Notes: generated by a model not told the origin, from the sequence alone. Shown: positions 48,142 through 59,376, counted from the first letter of the stretch. The stretch is DNA of 64,000 nucleotides from Spirometra erinaceieuropaei (GCA_902702965.1 CACRXP010000177.1:389207-453206); one strand, 5' to 3'. Numbers and translations: made by a program.

Positions 48142-48300
48142 CAGTCCGCAAAAGGTACTCCACAACATTGAGGTGACCGTATTTGCATGCCATATGTAAG
48201 CCGGACAGACCTGCGGTGTCAACGAAGAGAGGAGGCACGCCGGTGTCAAGGAGGTAGCGAACATCCTCCAGATCGCCGTCGCGACAGGCCCGGAGGAAGG
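48142..48300 (-). CDS. exon encoding ankyrin repeats
   Basis: A 159 bp exon, phase 1 in and out, with acceptor CTCTTGCTCTGCCTTTAAG and donor CTG|GTGAGTC. It reads FLRACRDGDLEDVRYLLDTG followed by LSGLHMACKYGHLNVVEYLL. These are an ankyrin repeat end (ACRDGDLEDVRYLLDTG) and a nearly full second repeat (GLSGLHMACKYGHLNVVEYLLRTG) with the TPLH-box replaced by SGLH. Ankyrin repeats bind protein partners. Downstream exons should lie below 48142 but are hidden among repeats. Upstream, the phase fits the exon ending at 52600 (G|CC gives Ala, reading KLCSAFLRACRDGDL). Confidence 0.75.
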
Positions 48301-49049
48301 CTTAAAGGCAGAGCAAGAGGAGTGAGGTAAGACGGAGGGAAAAGAGGGGGGAGGGGTGATCGAAAGTAAAAGGCTTAAGGGATTCTACCGCTGCTCGCAT
48401 TCACCACGTTGCCTGCAGACTAAAAGAATTTTACTTCTTTTCCTGTATCTTAGGTGCGCTTCAACTGTCTGTTGCACTTAATCAACAAACCGAGTTCATA
48501 TGCCTCTAAATGCTGTGAATGCATGAAATTCTGTGCTCATCTGTACTTAAGAAGGCCGCACGGAGATAGCCCGACGCTGAGTCTGCTCGGTGAGGAATAA
48601 GAAGAACCGCCAGACCGACCGCCCGACTAAAGTCCACTCAGTTCCCCTCGACGGAGTGGTGACTCACAAAGCACACAGGCAAAACGCCCGTCAACCATCT
48701 CCCGAGAGGCCGAGGCAGCGAGAGGAGGAAAAATCGATCAACATGAGGCCGGCCAACACGACTGCCACTTTAAATTAAATTTCTGATCGAGTAAGTGCAT
48801 TTTACGCTTTGACAATGAAGAGCCGACCCAGCTCTTTGAAACGTCAGCACTTAAATAAACCTCTTCCGGAGAGCCTGTCTTCGTCTTCAATTAATCAACC
48901 CGGATATCTCAACTTTGCCAATCTGAGCTCATCTGTACAATTTTTGTCGTTCCCCTTGTATTTCGTTCGCGTTGCTTCCTCTGCATGTAACCAAAAGGGA
49001 TTTCAAAGGTACACACCTACGCTCCCTGAAATACACTGATACTGATACT
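48301..49049. other. intron of the - strand gene (inferred); LINE 3' tail at 48990-49049
   Basis: No coding signal on the - strand. At the end CACACCTACGCTCCCTGAAATACACTGATACTGATACTG-type sequence (described as words CCTGAAATACACTG and ACTGATACTG) is the 3' tail of a LINE copy. Confidence 0.45.
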
Positions 49050-49258
49050 GTTTAATGACTGGGCGACTTTTTCCAAAAAGGCGAGTCCAAGTTGAGCAAA
49101 GAGGAGAAACCTAGGAGACACAGGCACCAATGACTTAGTAGGCCAACTTGGCTTGAGCAGAATAGGCCTTGCTTTTAATTTACTTTTTGTCCCGCAAATA
49201 TAGGTATTCACTTAGTCTCCCTCAGGTAACTGAAATCGTAGCCATTTCCAGCAGCATA
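49050..49258. repeat. direct repeat copy 1 (pair with 49683-49925)
   Basis: AGGAGACACAGGCACCAATG and ACTTAGTAGGCCAACTTG, TTTCCAGCAGCATAGTTATG are shared with copy 2 in the same order. Confidence 0.75.
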
Positions 49259-49682
49259 GTTATGCATAGGCCGATTGCTGTAAAGTACGTGACCTATCTC
49301 ATGAAATCTGATAACGGTAACTAATGCAAGAATTTCTGGATGTCTTTAACGTCCCGCGTTTCATTCGCTCATCCATATCCTTCAATGAAACGTCGTTTTC
49401 TTGTGCAGAAATTGTGTTTAAGTTATTATATCAAGTAAAATATCATTAAATTTTAGCGAAAATGGACGTTGGAATATACTCCTGCAATTTCCTATGCTAA
49501 AACGTGTCCTAGACCTCAGTTACACATCTGAGCGACTTTTTCATTGAAAGGATAGCAATTTACCCGCGAGAGTTTCAATAAACAGATTTAGCCGAACTTG
49601 AGAATTTATTTTATGTCCGATGTTAACAGGCATCGGGGAAGGGGGAGGGGGTGATCACTGCTAAAAAGCTCAACCGATTCTA

Positions 49683-49925
49683 CCGAGAGATACTGCTTGA
49701 TGACCGGACGACTTTGCCTAAAAAGGCGAGGCCAAGTTGACCAAGGAAGCGAAACCTAGGAGACACAGGCACCAATGACTTAGTAGGCCAACTTGTCTTG
49801 GGTAGAATAGGCCCTGTCTTTAATTTACTTTTGGCCCCACGAATATTGGTATTCACTTTGTCTCCCTCAGGTAACTGAGATCGTAGCAATTTCCAGCAGC
49901 ATAGTTATTCATAGATTGACTACTG
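49683..49925. repeat. direct repeat copy 2
   Basis: Same words as copy 1 with about 85-90% agreement by eye. Both show a parallel - strand open frame (KTSWPTKSLVPVSPRF / KPSWPTKSLVPVSPRF), so the shared frame could be a relic of a coding element, but no family is recognised. Confidence 0.7.
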
Positions 49926-50061
49926 TACAGTGTATTAAGTAATGTTAATGTTTTCATCCTTGAACACTTCGTTTATCTGTCCGGTTTAGAAAAAAATTTA
50001 TATCGTTGTTTGATGTTTACATTTCAAATTTTTTATATAATTCGCGTCCTTGTAATATATA

Positions 50062-50117
50062 AGGAGTTGAAAAGTTCAGCACCTACATTTCCCCAAAAAA
50101 ACTGAATTGAACTGAGC
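50062..50117 (+). mobile_element. LINE 3' tail remnant
   Basis: AAGGAGTTGAAAAGTTCAGC, CCTACATTTCCC and AACTGAATTGAACTGAG match the tail of the inverted LINE at 57551. Confidence 0.6.
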
Positions 50118-50869
50118 CAGGTGAAATATTTGCGATTAAAAATCGCGGTCAGAAGTAACACACGACCACGGGCACGCACGTCCTCAGTACTGGCCACGAC
50201 AGATTTGGCTGCCAGGCCGGCGACTGGAATTCAGGATGAAACCTAACAGGAATAGCAATCAAAAACCGTGCGACATTAGCCGTTACGACACGTTGAGCAT
50301 TACAGAATTTCGCATGGAATTGGTGACCAGACTGCGAATGCCGCCAAAAGGAGAGATTAACTGAGGTACGGACTGATGTTTACATAAACTGCCAAGCGAA
50401 AGCCCATAAATTTCACAGTCAAAAAGTTGGTGGGTGAAATTGCGATTTGCGAGTTACGACACACATAGCGTCACGTTCGAGACAATAGCGTTTGATGGAG
50501 CCCCAGATACTCGTTTAACGGATTTCTGACAATTGTGTGATGCAGCTGCAACAAGTTTGGCTCGTTAGAGCAACAGACTTACTAGCAAATTAATCAGTAG
50601 GGAGGAGGGACGACAGAGAATGCGGGTAGATTGATACAGTACTGTTTCGGGCTTATTGCGCCTCCATTCAGCCAATCATACCCCTCACCACCAGCAGCTG
50701 GCACCAGAAACACAAACATGCGCACAGGCGCACCTGGCGCAGTTGGTCCACCACTGGGGTCTACCAGATAGGTCATAAGCACTTCATCGAGCCGAAGTTC
50801 ATCAGTGCCTCGCCACCTGTCATTCTCTGTCGGTGAAGATCGGGTATTAATTCAGTTAGGAATGGGCGC

Positions 50870-50990
50870 ACATCGTGCAACATTATCCTAAAATATTTCG
50901 GCCACTTCAGGATGTCGGCGCTCGAATGAGTCCCTATCCGGCCACCTGCATAAGCCACACTCGGTAAAAATGACTACTTGACGTTCTACT
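50870..50990. mobile_element. foldback element fragment
   Basis: CAACATTATCCTAAAATATTTC, CACTTCAGGATGTCGGCG and CTCGGTAAAAATGACTACTTG are left-arm words of the family. Confidence 0.6.
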
Positions 50991-51396
50991 CTCTCATGAC
51001 GCGGTTAAAGTCGTGGATTCGAAGGTAGCCCCCTTGACGGGATAACTCGGTCCTCATTGGAGCATTTTGGGGTGAATGGAGGACCGAGAGGCAGGCTCAG
51101 TGATTTCTTTCTAATATTGTCATAACAGCACGCTTACGTATGTGGGAAAGCGTGAAAGCGTGAGTGGCACGCGCAGACGGTCTGGTGAATTTTGCCAGCC
51201 ACTGCGTCCGAGCCACCCGCCGCCGGTCATCGTGATATTGTCTTGCTATCAGCGCTTGATGGGCGTGGAAGAGAAGGTGTGTTGGGCGCTTCGCAAGTCC
51301 ACCTTACAGTTACCTACTTCGTGTACAAGTCATCGTCCTGCGCTCACCCCGCGCGACAAATGGTTGAAACCATTGCTTGCGATGATGAAGCTATTA

Positions 51397-52281
51397 CAGC
51401 AGATGTGTTAAACCGTGAAATGTTAGCCAAAATTTTGAAATGCGTTTTCGGCTCGAAAATATTACTTAAGTAGTACTATAAGAGTAGTTGCCATGCAGTA
51501 TAAACCCATAACAATTCAGTTACTTCAGGATGCCGGCTTTTGAACGAACCTCTTTCCGGCCGCCCGCAAAAAAACAACTCTCCATAAAAAACGACTAATT
51601 AGGTAGTAAAATATCTTCATGATTTTCGGTGTCCTTGTAAACTCAAAAATATTTCAAAGAAAACAAGCATAAAATACTCATTATTTTACTCGTTTGGGAG
51701 AAAATTACATGTTCTTCAAGAGTATAATTCGGTCATAAATATTTTCCAATTATGAGATTTCTTAAAACCGTGAAATGCCCGTTCAAAAAACACCATGTCT
51801 CTGCATTCACTAATATAACCCGTAAAGTTTACAATATGGCTGGAATCCACCAAACATATAAAGCTTGTAGTTTGAAAACCCTGAAGTCGGGTTCAAAATT
51901 CTTCGGGAATTTGGAAAGTTTTTTTTTTAAATGAAACATATCCTTCTTCAAAAATAAATTTGAAGAAGACGTAATTTTCTACCAAAAGAGTAAAATAATG
52001 AATATTTTTATGCTTGTTTACTTTGAAATACGTTTGAGTTTATAAGGGCATCGAAAATCATGAAGATATTTTACTACTTAAGTAGTCATCTATTACAGAG
52101 TGTAGCTTTTGTGGGCGACCGGAAAGAAGTTCGCTCAAAAGCCGAAATTCGGAAGTAACTGAATTATTATGGAAGTATACTGCATGATGATTAATATAAC
52201 AACGCTACTTATGTAATATTTTCGAGTCGAAAGCACTTTTCGGGATTTCGGCTAACATTTTATGAGTTAGCACACCTACTG
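51397..52281. mobile_element. foldback element, full-length but shortened copy (885 bp)
   Basis: CAGCAGATGTGTTAAACCGT to GAGTTAGCACACCTACTG, flanked by TA (51395-51396, 52282-52283). The central region is shorter than in other copies. Lies in the inferred intron of the - strand ankyrin gene. Confidence 0.82.
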
Positions 52282-52599
52282 TACATGGAGGTATCCCGTG
52301 AAAGTTATATATTCGAGGCCGTGTCACAGTCAGCTGAACTCTGAATTTCCACGATCAGTCCCAAGAAATTGACAAATGCTTGTTTACTAGATTTCACCGT
52401 GCACTTGTTGAGATAGAAAATGTATCCCTATTTAAGTTATAACTTACTTTGAAGCACATGAGTTTGGTCAAACTCAGACAGTCACAGAATTTTACCATGT
52501 TAGATACAGGGGTCACCTTGGCAGGTTTGAGGGGCGGAAATTCGACGCCAACCACCATCGGCGCCCAAAAGACTTACATACTTTCTACGAAACACTTAC

Positions 52600-53326
52600 C
52601 TGAGCAGAGTTTTCGTCTCCTCGAGACCAACTGGGGTGAGGGAACAGACACCGCAGGAGGCGACTCATCGAGCAGACACTGCTCTGAGTGCGAACTCGCC
52701 TTGGACACCTCGAGGTATCGGGAGGTTGGAGGGGCCACCACTTGGGCCCGACTGGTGTTCATGGGCTGGAGGGTGGATCTCATTGGACAGTTGGCGTTAC
52801 AGTCGCCAGGGGGAGTGGAGAGCGAGCTCAGTGAAAGCACCCTCTTTGGCAGGAAGCCGTAGATGTGCATACCCTTCACATCGGCGGAGAAGCCAAGTTT
52901 CAGTTTGCGTCGCAGCCGGGCCGAGGTCCGTCGCCAGCCGTTGGCCCGCCTGGAGAACTTTTCAGTTTCCGCCCCCGCCGCTGTTGCCTCCGTTCGCTTC
53001 TGCTGTTGTTCCCGCAGAAGGGTGCCGTATTCAGTCGTGTGGAAAGATGCTCTGTCCTCAAACTGAGCAGTGTTCAGGGAATCGTTGCTGGCTTTCGTGA
53101 CGAAGTGCTCCGTGGTAATGCGGACACTGGGATCGGTTCTGGGCACAGCCGCCATAGAGGACCAAATTTGCTCATCCGCTTCCCTTTTCAAGAGGGTGCT
53201 GGGGGAGGAGACGGTTCTGTGCAGGCGTAGTGGCGGCACAGGATCAGCAACAGACAGATCCAGATCACTTACGTGCCTTGAAGAGAGTCCAAGGAAGAGC
53301 ACGTAAATGCAAAGCGGCGGTGATCT
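52600..53326 (-). CDS. exon upstream of the ankyrin exon; Ser/Arg-rich, no recognised domain
   Basis: Strong donor TCAG|GTAAGTG at 52600 in phase 1, which fits the ankyrin exon at 48300. The start is uncertain: acceptor CTCCTCCCCCAG would begin it at 53198 (phase 2), while the weak TTCTGTAG would begin it at 53326 (phase 0) and fit the exon ending at 53522. The product includes DEQIWSSMAAVPRTDPSVRI, RREQ/REQQQKRTEATAAG, RLRRKLKLGFSADVKGMHIY and GFLPKRVLSLSSLS. It looks disordered with basic patches. Frame length (over 240 codons) and composition support coding, but no family is recognised. Confidence 0.6.
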
Positions 53327-53521
53327 CTACAGAACTAGTCTTCTTTTACAGATGCTCCATTCTACATTGGAGCTCCCCTCCCATCCCTCAGTGTTTGCGA
53401 ACATGGAAACCAAAACTACCCTTTCTGGCCTATTTCCCCTCATCAGTTAGCGATTCCCATCCCAGCAGATCGAAGCTTTGAACCCGAGCTCAGCTGGGCA
53501 TGAAGTCTGCCTCTATCTTAC

Positions 53522-53755
53522 CTCTACCTCAAAATCTCGACCTCCTTGCGGCGAGCAGAAGTGCTTAGCGTCAGATGGACATGTTGCCTGGCGATCTACA
53601 CTGACTGAGGAACAGATTAAAAGCGAGATCGTTGCAGCCTTCTTTATCTTTTCTATAGAGGACTGAACAGAGTCTAGGGGAAGAAATCTGAGCGCAGAAT
53701 CAGAAACCAAGTCCTTTCCGGTTCCCAGTGGGGAAGACGTTTCTGGCAGTGACAT
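53522..53755 (-). CDS. possible exon with candidate start codon
   Basis: Donor GAG|GTAAGA at 53522 closes a frame of 97 codons in phase 0. ATG at 53755 gives MSLPETSSPLGTGKDLVSDS.. ; the frame stays open beyond it to about 53806, so the ATG may be internal. Contains VQSSIEKIKKAATISLLICS and CPSDAKHFCSPQGGRDFEVE. Phase 0 would join to 53326. No domain is recognised. Confidence 0.4.
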
Positions 53756-53887
53756 CTGTCTCCCGGCCTCTATTGTTGATTGACAGCCGATACACAGTTT
53801 CACCAATAGGCAAGAATTCCAATGTTTGGGCGGGAGTAGATCGTACTACAACCACCTGATATCGTTAATGGATTCTTATATCCTCAC

Positions 53888-53981
53888 AGGTCTGTGGAAT
53901 GTGCCGCTGCTGGAGAGTTCTCTGTTGATACCTAGAAAGTCGACAAACTAGTTCGAGAGCGTCCTGGAACTCCCTGTGATT
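53888..53981 (-). CDS. possible small exon
   Basis: Acceptor GATGCTTTTCTCTCAG, donor CCT|GTGAGG. Reads NHREFQDALELVCRLSRYQQ and onward RTLQQRHIPQT, helical in character. Its exit phase (1) does not join cleanly to the exon at 53755, so either an exon is missing or one of the two is wrong. Confidence 0.25.
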
Positions 53982-55522
53982 CTGAGAGAAAAGCATCAAG
54001 TAAAAACTAGAGAAAGAATGTGCAGTCATCTCGCAGTGGGCATTCGGTTAGCTAACCTGGCCTTAGAAGACGTTTGTGCAAGCCCTAAAGCTTCCCTGGC
54101 CATAGCTGAGCCACACCTCCCGTTCCCGCATCCTGCTGCATCGCACTGTGACGACGGATCGTAAGTCCAAGTCGATGTCAGACTTCCCCCATCCCCCATG
54201 TCCCTTACAGAAATGGACTATTATCACCCCTTATGTCGGACATGTCCGAACACCCTCAACCCTCTCCCCTATGGCTACTATTCATTGGCTGTTTTCAACT
54301 TTAGCTGCCTTACCGTAAAACCTGAGAATGCTTACTCCCAAACGTACGTCCGCCGAATTTGACTTAGCTACCATAAATGCGGATCAGCCCCAAAGGTGGT
54401 AGAACAGGCAGAAATCGCATAATCGTTTTTAAATGAAAACAGTGACCATTCGTTCCGGAACTCGTCCAAGAGATTAAAAAATAAGCACGTCCTACGTTTG
54501 ATTTAAGAGAAGCGCAGCACGGGTTGACGCGAATCCTCTGGTTACGCATTTGGAATACAAATAGCGCTACACCATGGTCATGCAATATGACTGTCTCGTC
54601 AATAAATGTAAGGCTCATGAGGAACAAAAGAATGATTTTTTGCCGATAACGGCAGTCCCGGAAGGTTTTGTTTAAATCAGTCATTTAGACTTACCAAAGC
54701 TGCGGAAAACAGGAACTCCGTCGTTTTAAACTCGTGTCACCCTGAAAGAAAGGAGAACAGATGTTTGGCTATGAGGATAGAACATGCATTGAAGGCCCGT
54801 TTAACCGAAAACAATGAATGTCTCGCTTGCAAAACAGGGTACTGAAAATTCATTTAGAAGTACCAAAATTGCCTCAGGTAATCGCGTCGACGAACTACGA
54901 ATGGATGACTGACCAACGTTCTCAATAACTTTTTGCAAAGGACAGAGCCTGCCCAGAGGTTTCGGCCACTTTAGGTTGCATCAAAACTTGGACTTAAATG
55001 ATGTTCGCCTAGTCAGCTAGAGGAAGGAAGCCAATCTTTAGTAAGAAAGCGTTTTCACACTGACGATTATTCTGACAGGGTAGAAACAATCGTTCCTCAG
55101 AGGTCCAGCAACTGGATAGAGTCCAAAGGAATGCCAATGCCATATCAGCCATTATCTGTAGCTAATTAACAGATTCGACAACCAGTGTCTGAAGAAATTA
55201 CCGTGCTGACCAGTCGTCAATGAGATGTGGCGAGGCATGCAGGCTGTTTGGAAAGGCGAAAGGAAAAGGGCGCTACTGGGTGTTATCTACTGTCCCAAAT
55301 GCCTAAGCACAGTGCATCTGACGAAATTAGAGAATAGCTTCCTGGTGGATGTAGCGTAAACTTCCCACAGTCGGTGTTAAAAAATTATTTTTCTCGCATA
55401 TTCCCGCACCAGTCGTCATTAAGAGTTGGACGAATAATAACTTGATCTAGCTGATAATGTCCGACTCTGGTACGTATTTACTGACCAGAGCCTTGAATGA
55501 GTACCCGCCTTAGCACAGTGTA
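53982..55522. other. no supported gene
   Basis: Short open frames only; nothing with a family motif. 54364-54684 (-) is a 106-codon frame without support. Confidence 0.45.
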
Positions 55523-56620
55523 CAGTAGGTGTGCTAAATCACGAAATGCTGACTGACGTTCTGAAATGCGTTTTCGCCTAGAAAAGATTACTTAAGTAAT
55601 GTTGTAATATTGACTATCATGCAGCAAAATCCCAAGACGGACTTCTCATTAGTTTTCGATGGCCTTATAAATTAAAATATATTTCGTAGAAAACATGGAC
55701 AAAAACATTTATCCTTTTTAGCATTTGGAAGAAAATTATATCTTCAAATATTGCACCCAAAGGAAGGGTATAATTCGGTTTTACAAAAGTTTCTAATTAT
55801 GAGATTTTTTAAGACTGTAAAAAGCACGTTCACAAAACATCGCATCTCTGAATTTAATAATAGTGCTTGTAAACTTTACAATATGGCTAAAATCTACTAC
55901 TAAATTTTATGAACCACATATGGTCATCTCTTAATAGCGTATACAAAGGTATGATTATCCGTACACGTAAAATATTTAGCTTGTAGTTTGGAAACCTTGA
56001 ATTGAAGTGTGACAGCAAGTCAGGTTGCTAATTGTTCGGGGATTGAAAAAGTTTTTTAGAACTGGACTACACCCTTCCTTCAAGTACAAAATTTGAAGAC
56101 GTAATTTTCTACCAAATTAGCAAAAGAATGAATATTCTGGCCATGTTTTCTATGAAATATATTTGGACAGTCAGTTTAATGTATCAGAATTGGTGGATTC
56201 CAGACGCTGCAGTAGGCAGGACGGTAGCTTGACCCAAATGTGATTAAAACTAACGTCTTCCGGTGGGGCCTCGTAGAACTCAGGTGGCTAGTCCGTTGAC
56301 TGTACTAAAGCCCTTCCCCTGCCGTCGTGGTTCGAAATCCACTGAGGCGCCGAGGTTTCCACAGTTTATTTAAAATGAAATATACTTGAATTTGTAGAGG
56401 TATCGAAAATCAATGGGAAAAGTGAAAACTACTACAGCAGTCTTTTTCACGGAGTGTAGTTTTTGAAGGCGGTCCGGAAGAAGTTAGTTCAAAAGCTGGC
56501 ATCCGGAAGTAGCTAAAATATCTTGGGATTGTGCTGCATGGGAATTAATATTACAACCCCACTCGAGTAATCTTTTCGAGTCGGAAGCGCGTTTCCGAAT
56601 TTCAGTTAACACATCATGGG
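55523..56620. mobile_element. foldback element, interrupted by a tRNA-like SINE, right end lost
   Basis: CAGTAGGTGTGCTAAATCAC after TA (55521-55522). The right arm runs to CAGTTAACACATCATGGGC, where Penelope-like sequence takes over, so the right terminus is missing. The insertion at 56166-56374 splits the right arm. Confidence 0.75.
56166..56374 (+). repeat. tRNA-derived SINE or retroposed tRNA-like sequence with 14 bp target duplication
   Basis: Contains an A-box-like GTGGCTAGTCCGTTGACTG and a B box GTGGTTCGAAATCCAC whose flanks pair as a T stem (GTGG/CCAC), and outer GCCTC/GAGGC pairing like an acceptor stem. Flanked by ATGAAATATATTTG (56152-56165) and ATGAAATATACTTG (56375-56388). Different from the main SINE family in the window. 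The long spacing between boxes resembles a tRNA with a large variable arm. Confidence 0.6.
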
Positions 56621-56629
56621 CTTTTGTTT

Positions 56630-57310
56630 TGAAGAAGGAGACATGATCGTTGGGACAAGATCTTTATTAGCCTGACGTTTCAGATTCCTGTTCGAACAGA
56701 TCATCAGAGACAAAAGCAGATACGAGTGGTTCATGCACAAGGAGCTGAAGTGTTTATAGGATGCAGTAGCCATGCTACCGCATACCTATGAATGCTCACG
56801 GCTGCCCCCCCCTTCATCCGGGGTCGTCGCACATGGTGTAAGGGCCGACATTCTCATCGTTAATTGCTGCGATTTCATCACGTGCGTTTGATGTTGGTGT
56901 GATGATCGCTCGACAATCTGACGCACCGACCCTGGTGTAGGGAAAAGTGTTCACATGTGCGCTCCCCGCATGGCTAATTACTTCGCCTAGGCGAAGTTTC
57001 AGCACCGAGTATGGAACGGGAAGATTATTGCACTTGTTAATGGACTAGGGGCCAGTAAACCATGACTCAAGCAGCTCCCGGCTCACGCGGTTGTCCCCCC
57101 TTGCGACAATTTCGGCCTCGTAGAATTTGAATGTGTGGCCGGATCTCGTCGAATGAGCCGCAACTTGAGAGCTGCAGCGTGTTCGGCCATTCTCGTTCGG
57201 AGCTGTCTTCCAGTTTCTCCGACGTAGTTGCTTTGTCCGCAACTGCACCAGATTCGATAAACGACTCCAGACGTTTCTTGCCGTGGCAGTGGGTCTTTCG
57301 GTTTCATTAC
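56630..57310 (-). mobile_element. Penelope-like element, 3' half, inactivated
   Basis: From 57310 down: GVVYRIWCSCGQSNYVGETG and RQLRTRMAEHAAAL form a GIY-YIG core. After a frameshift near 57160 the frame continues THSTRSGHTFKFYEAEIV, RELLESWFTGP, a stop at 57045, then SAHVNTFPYTRVGASDCRAI. It is followed by a 3' UTR with a hammerhead-like core (56708-56672) and GGCTAATAAAGATC (polyadenylation-like). Confidence 0.8.
57083..57307 (-). pseudogene. GIY-YIG endonuclease domain of the Penelope-like element
   Basis: V-V-Y (GIY position), Y-V-G (YIG position), the catalytic Arg region (GETGRQLRTR) and Glu in AEH are visible. In the family this nuclease nicks target DNA for reverse transcription. 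The upstream CCHH-like linker KDPLPRQETSGVVYRIWCSC keeps Cys residues seen in Penelope proteins. The frame is lost after AAALK. Confidence 0.75.
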
Positions 57311-57555
57311 CTGACTCCTGATGGTTGCATCCGGTCAACCAACAACACCAGGGTCCGTGGATCAGATGATCGAGCAATCATTACACCAACATCCAACGCA
57401 CGTGATGAAATTGCAAAAATTAACAACGCGAAGGTCGGTCATCAAACAGTAAGCACACCAAGTGCAACGATTCCTGATGAAGGGGGGAGCCGTGAACGGC
57501 GTTTCTTACCGTGGCAGCGGGTCTTTCGGTTTCATTACCTAACGCCTGATGGTTC
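57311..57555. repeat. rearranged Penelope-like fragments: inverted and direct duplications
   Basis: 57342-57420 (ACCAGGGTCCGTGGATCAGA.. ACGCACGTGATGAAATTGC) is an inverted copy of 56870-56940. 57500-57550 (GTTTCTTACCGTGGCAGCGG.. GGTTTCATTACCTAACGCC) is a direct copy of 57270-57320. Confidence 0.7.
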
Positions 57556-58190
57556 AGTTCAGTTCAGTTTTATTGAGGGAAATGTAGGTCTTCACCTTTG
57601 AACTCCTATTTGTTTACAAGCAAGAAACATTTCAAAAACTGGAAAAGGTATCATAAAAGTAACAAATAATCGGAAAAGGGTCAACTCTGTGCAGATAAAA
57701 AAACGGTCTCGAATGTTAGTGGTCCGAGCAGTAGTACAGCGGTCGTTTCGAGTTCAGGAAAATAAAGAATATAACCCATGACAAAAGTTGCATACGGGCA
57801 TGTCAGTAAGCGTAGGCGATGGGTTGGAGACAATAAGAAATTCAATTTAAAATGTGACTGAAACATAGAAAGCAGTACTATAACAACGGTATTTGTCAAT
57901 GTTACAGGGGTCGGGTGGTAATTTAGTGGACACTGGTATACAAATCCAGCTTCCTCTTAAAGACTTCAACGGAAGCAGACATAACGACATCCGGAGGCAG
58001 GGACCTCCAAGCTTCAAACACTCTGTTAGAGAAGAAGAATCTAATGTTTCAGTGCGACAAGTTTTCTTTACTCTTTCAAGGGATGCAGACAAGATTTTGT
58101 CGGCGCATCCTTGGCACAAAATTAGTGAAGTAAGGCTGCTGGTCTTTTCATATAATGGTATGGGCGAATGACCAGTTGATAGACCCACCC
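57551..58190 (-). mobile_element. LINE 3' end, inverted
   Basis: At the low end, GGTTCAGTTCAGTTCAGTTT is the inverted (ACTGA)n tail, then TGAGGGAAATGTAGGTCTTC. The - frame ending at 57923 reads RFFFSNRVFEAWRSLPPDVV and MSASVEVFKRKLDLYTSVH, the C-terminal signature also seen at 1-299 and 34140. Upstream the frame has stops. Confidence 0.8.
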
Positions 58191-59223
58191 CTTCGTTCTA
58201 CACACTTAAATTTCCAGAAAAAGCAGTTTATCTTCCTACTTGCTTTACATCGCGAATTTAAGTTTAGGCTGAGGCCGCTTGTAGTAATAAGTAGACCTCT
58301 GTTATCTTGGACATTATTTATAGTCGCCACCATGCTGTCGTCGCATCGCTGCATAGCACTGCCTCGTCCAGTTTGGCGGTTACGGTTCGCCTTCGAGCTC
58401 GTCTCCAAGCCCACGCAGACGGTTGCATACCGATGTGTAGTCAATATCCGAAATGCGGTACGTCAATTTATGGCTTAATCGCGACTGTCCGTCAGCCGTA
58501 CCCCACCCATTGAGAAGAACTCAAACCGGAGCTCAGAAGTCCCTAAGCGTCAGGCCGAATGTTTTGACATGATGGTTTGTCAGGACGTCATGGCAATGTG
58601 GAATCACTCACATTCCTTTTCTCGCCCAGAAGGTTGGGACGAAGTTTCAGGAAAGATTTATGTACAGTCGGGCCATTAACGGTGCCTACTCGGATCCCTC
58701 GTTCGAGGTTGTTACTTCTAACACTTTGATCCGGCAGCGTGACCACAAAGGCAGTGGCGGTAAGCACACATATTTAGTGGCAGTTCACGGTCGCCATGTT
58801 ACAATGCCGGTATACGGTATTCTGGAAGACAGTCGGTGTACCAGAGTTTCAGCCTACCGCGTTCTGCCAGTACTGACGATTCGTCAGAACCGAGAGCCTG
58901 TTATTCTGTAACTAACCTCCGGTGAAAGCCGTTCCACCCTGCCTAAATGCGCTTTCACTAGTAATTTGAAGTTTAATCCGATTCTAAACCACAGGTTCAG
59001 CATGCATTCTTTTTGTTCCTTGGCAATCCCGAAAGAGAGAGAGAGTGGCACAGAGAAGTACTTACACAATCCTCCACTGAATGCAGAAGATCATCAGTCG
59101 TTGAAGAAGGCGGAACACTCGCAGGCGAGGGAGGAAGTCTATCGGGTGCGTCTAAACACACATGCAGAGTCCGATGAGGGGAACTGTTGTATTGGATGAC
59201 GACTGGTAGACGACAGGTCTTAC
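58191..59223. other. no recognised feature
   Basis: Open frames on both strands (up to 107 codons) without motifs. Confidence 0.4.
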
Positions 59224-59376
59224 CTGCGACAGTCTGAACGACCGATTCATCCCCGGGTGGACTTTGTGAGATGTCAATTAGGAAGAGTTCGTCATGATCA
59301 GACAGGATGTCAATCAGGAAGTGCAATGATTCTGTGCTCTGATCGATGCCAAAGACCTTTCCATTGATCGCCGTCA
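59224..59376 (-). CDS. candidate internal exon, product unknown
   Basis: Acceptor CCTTCTTATTCCTCCTCAG and donor GCAG|GTAAGAC are both strong. The 153 bp exon is phase 1 in and out and reads TAINGKVFGIDQSTESLHFL then IDILSDHDELFLIDISQSPP. The acidic, hydrophobic composition looks like folded protein. No family is recognised. It may belong to the same - strand gene as the ankyrin exon, whose visible exons are also bounded by phase 1 introns. Confidence 0.55.

Noticed and set aside
52636..53100. 154-codon + frame opposite the 52600-53326 exon
   Set aside because: No splice or domain support; the - strand frame is longer, has a strong donor and joins in phase to the ankyrin exon.
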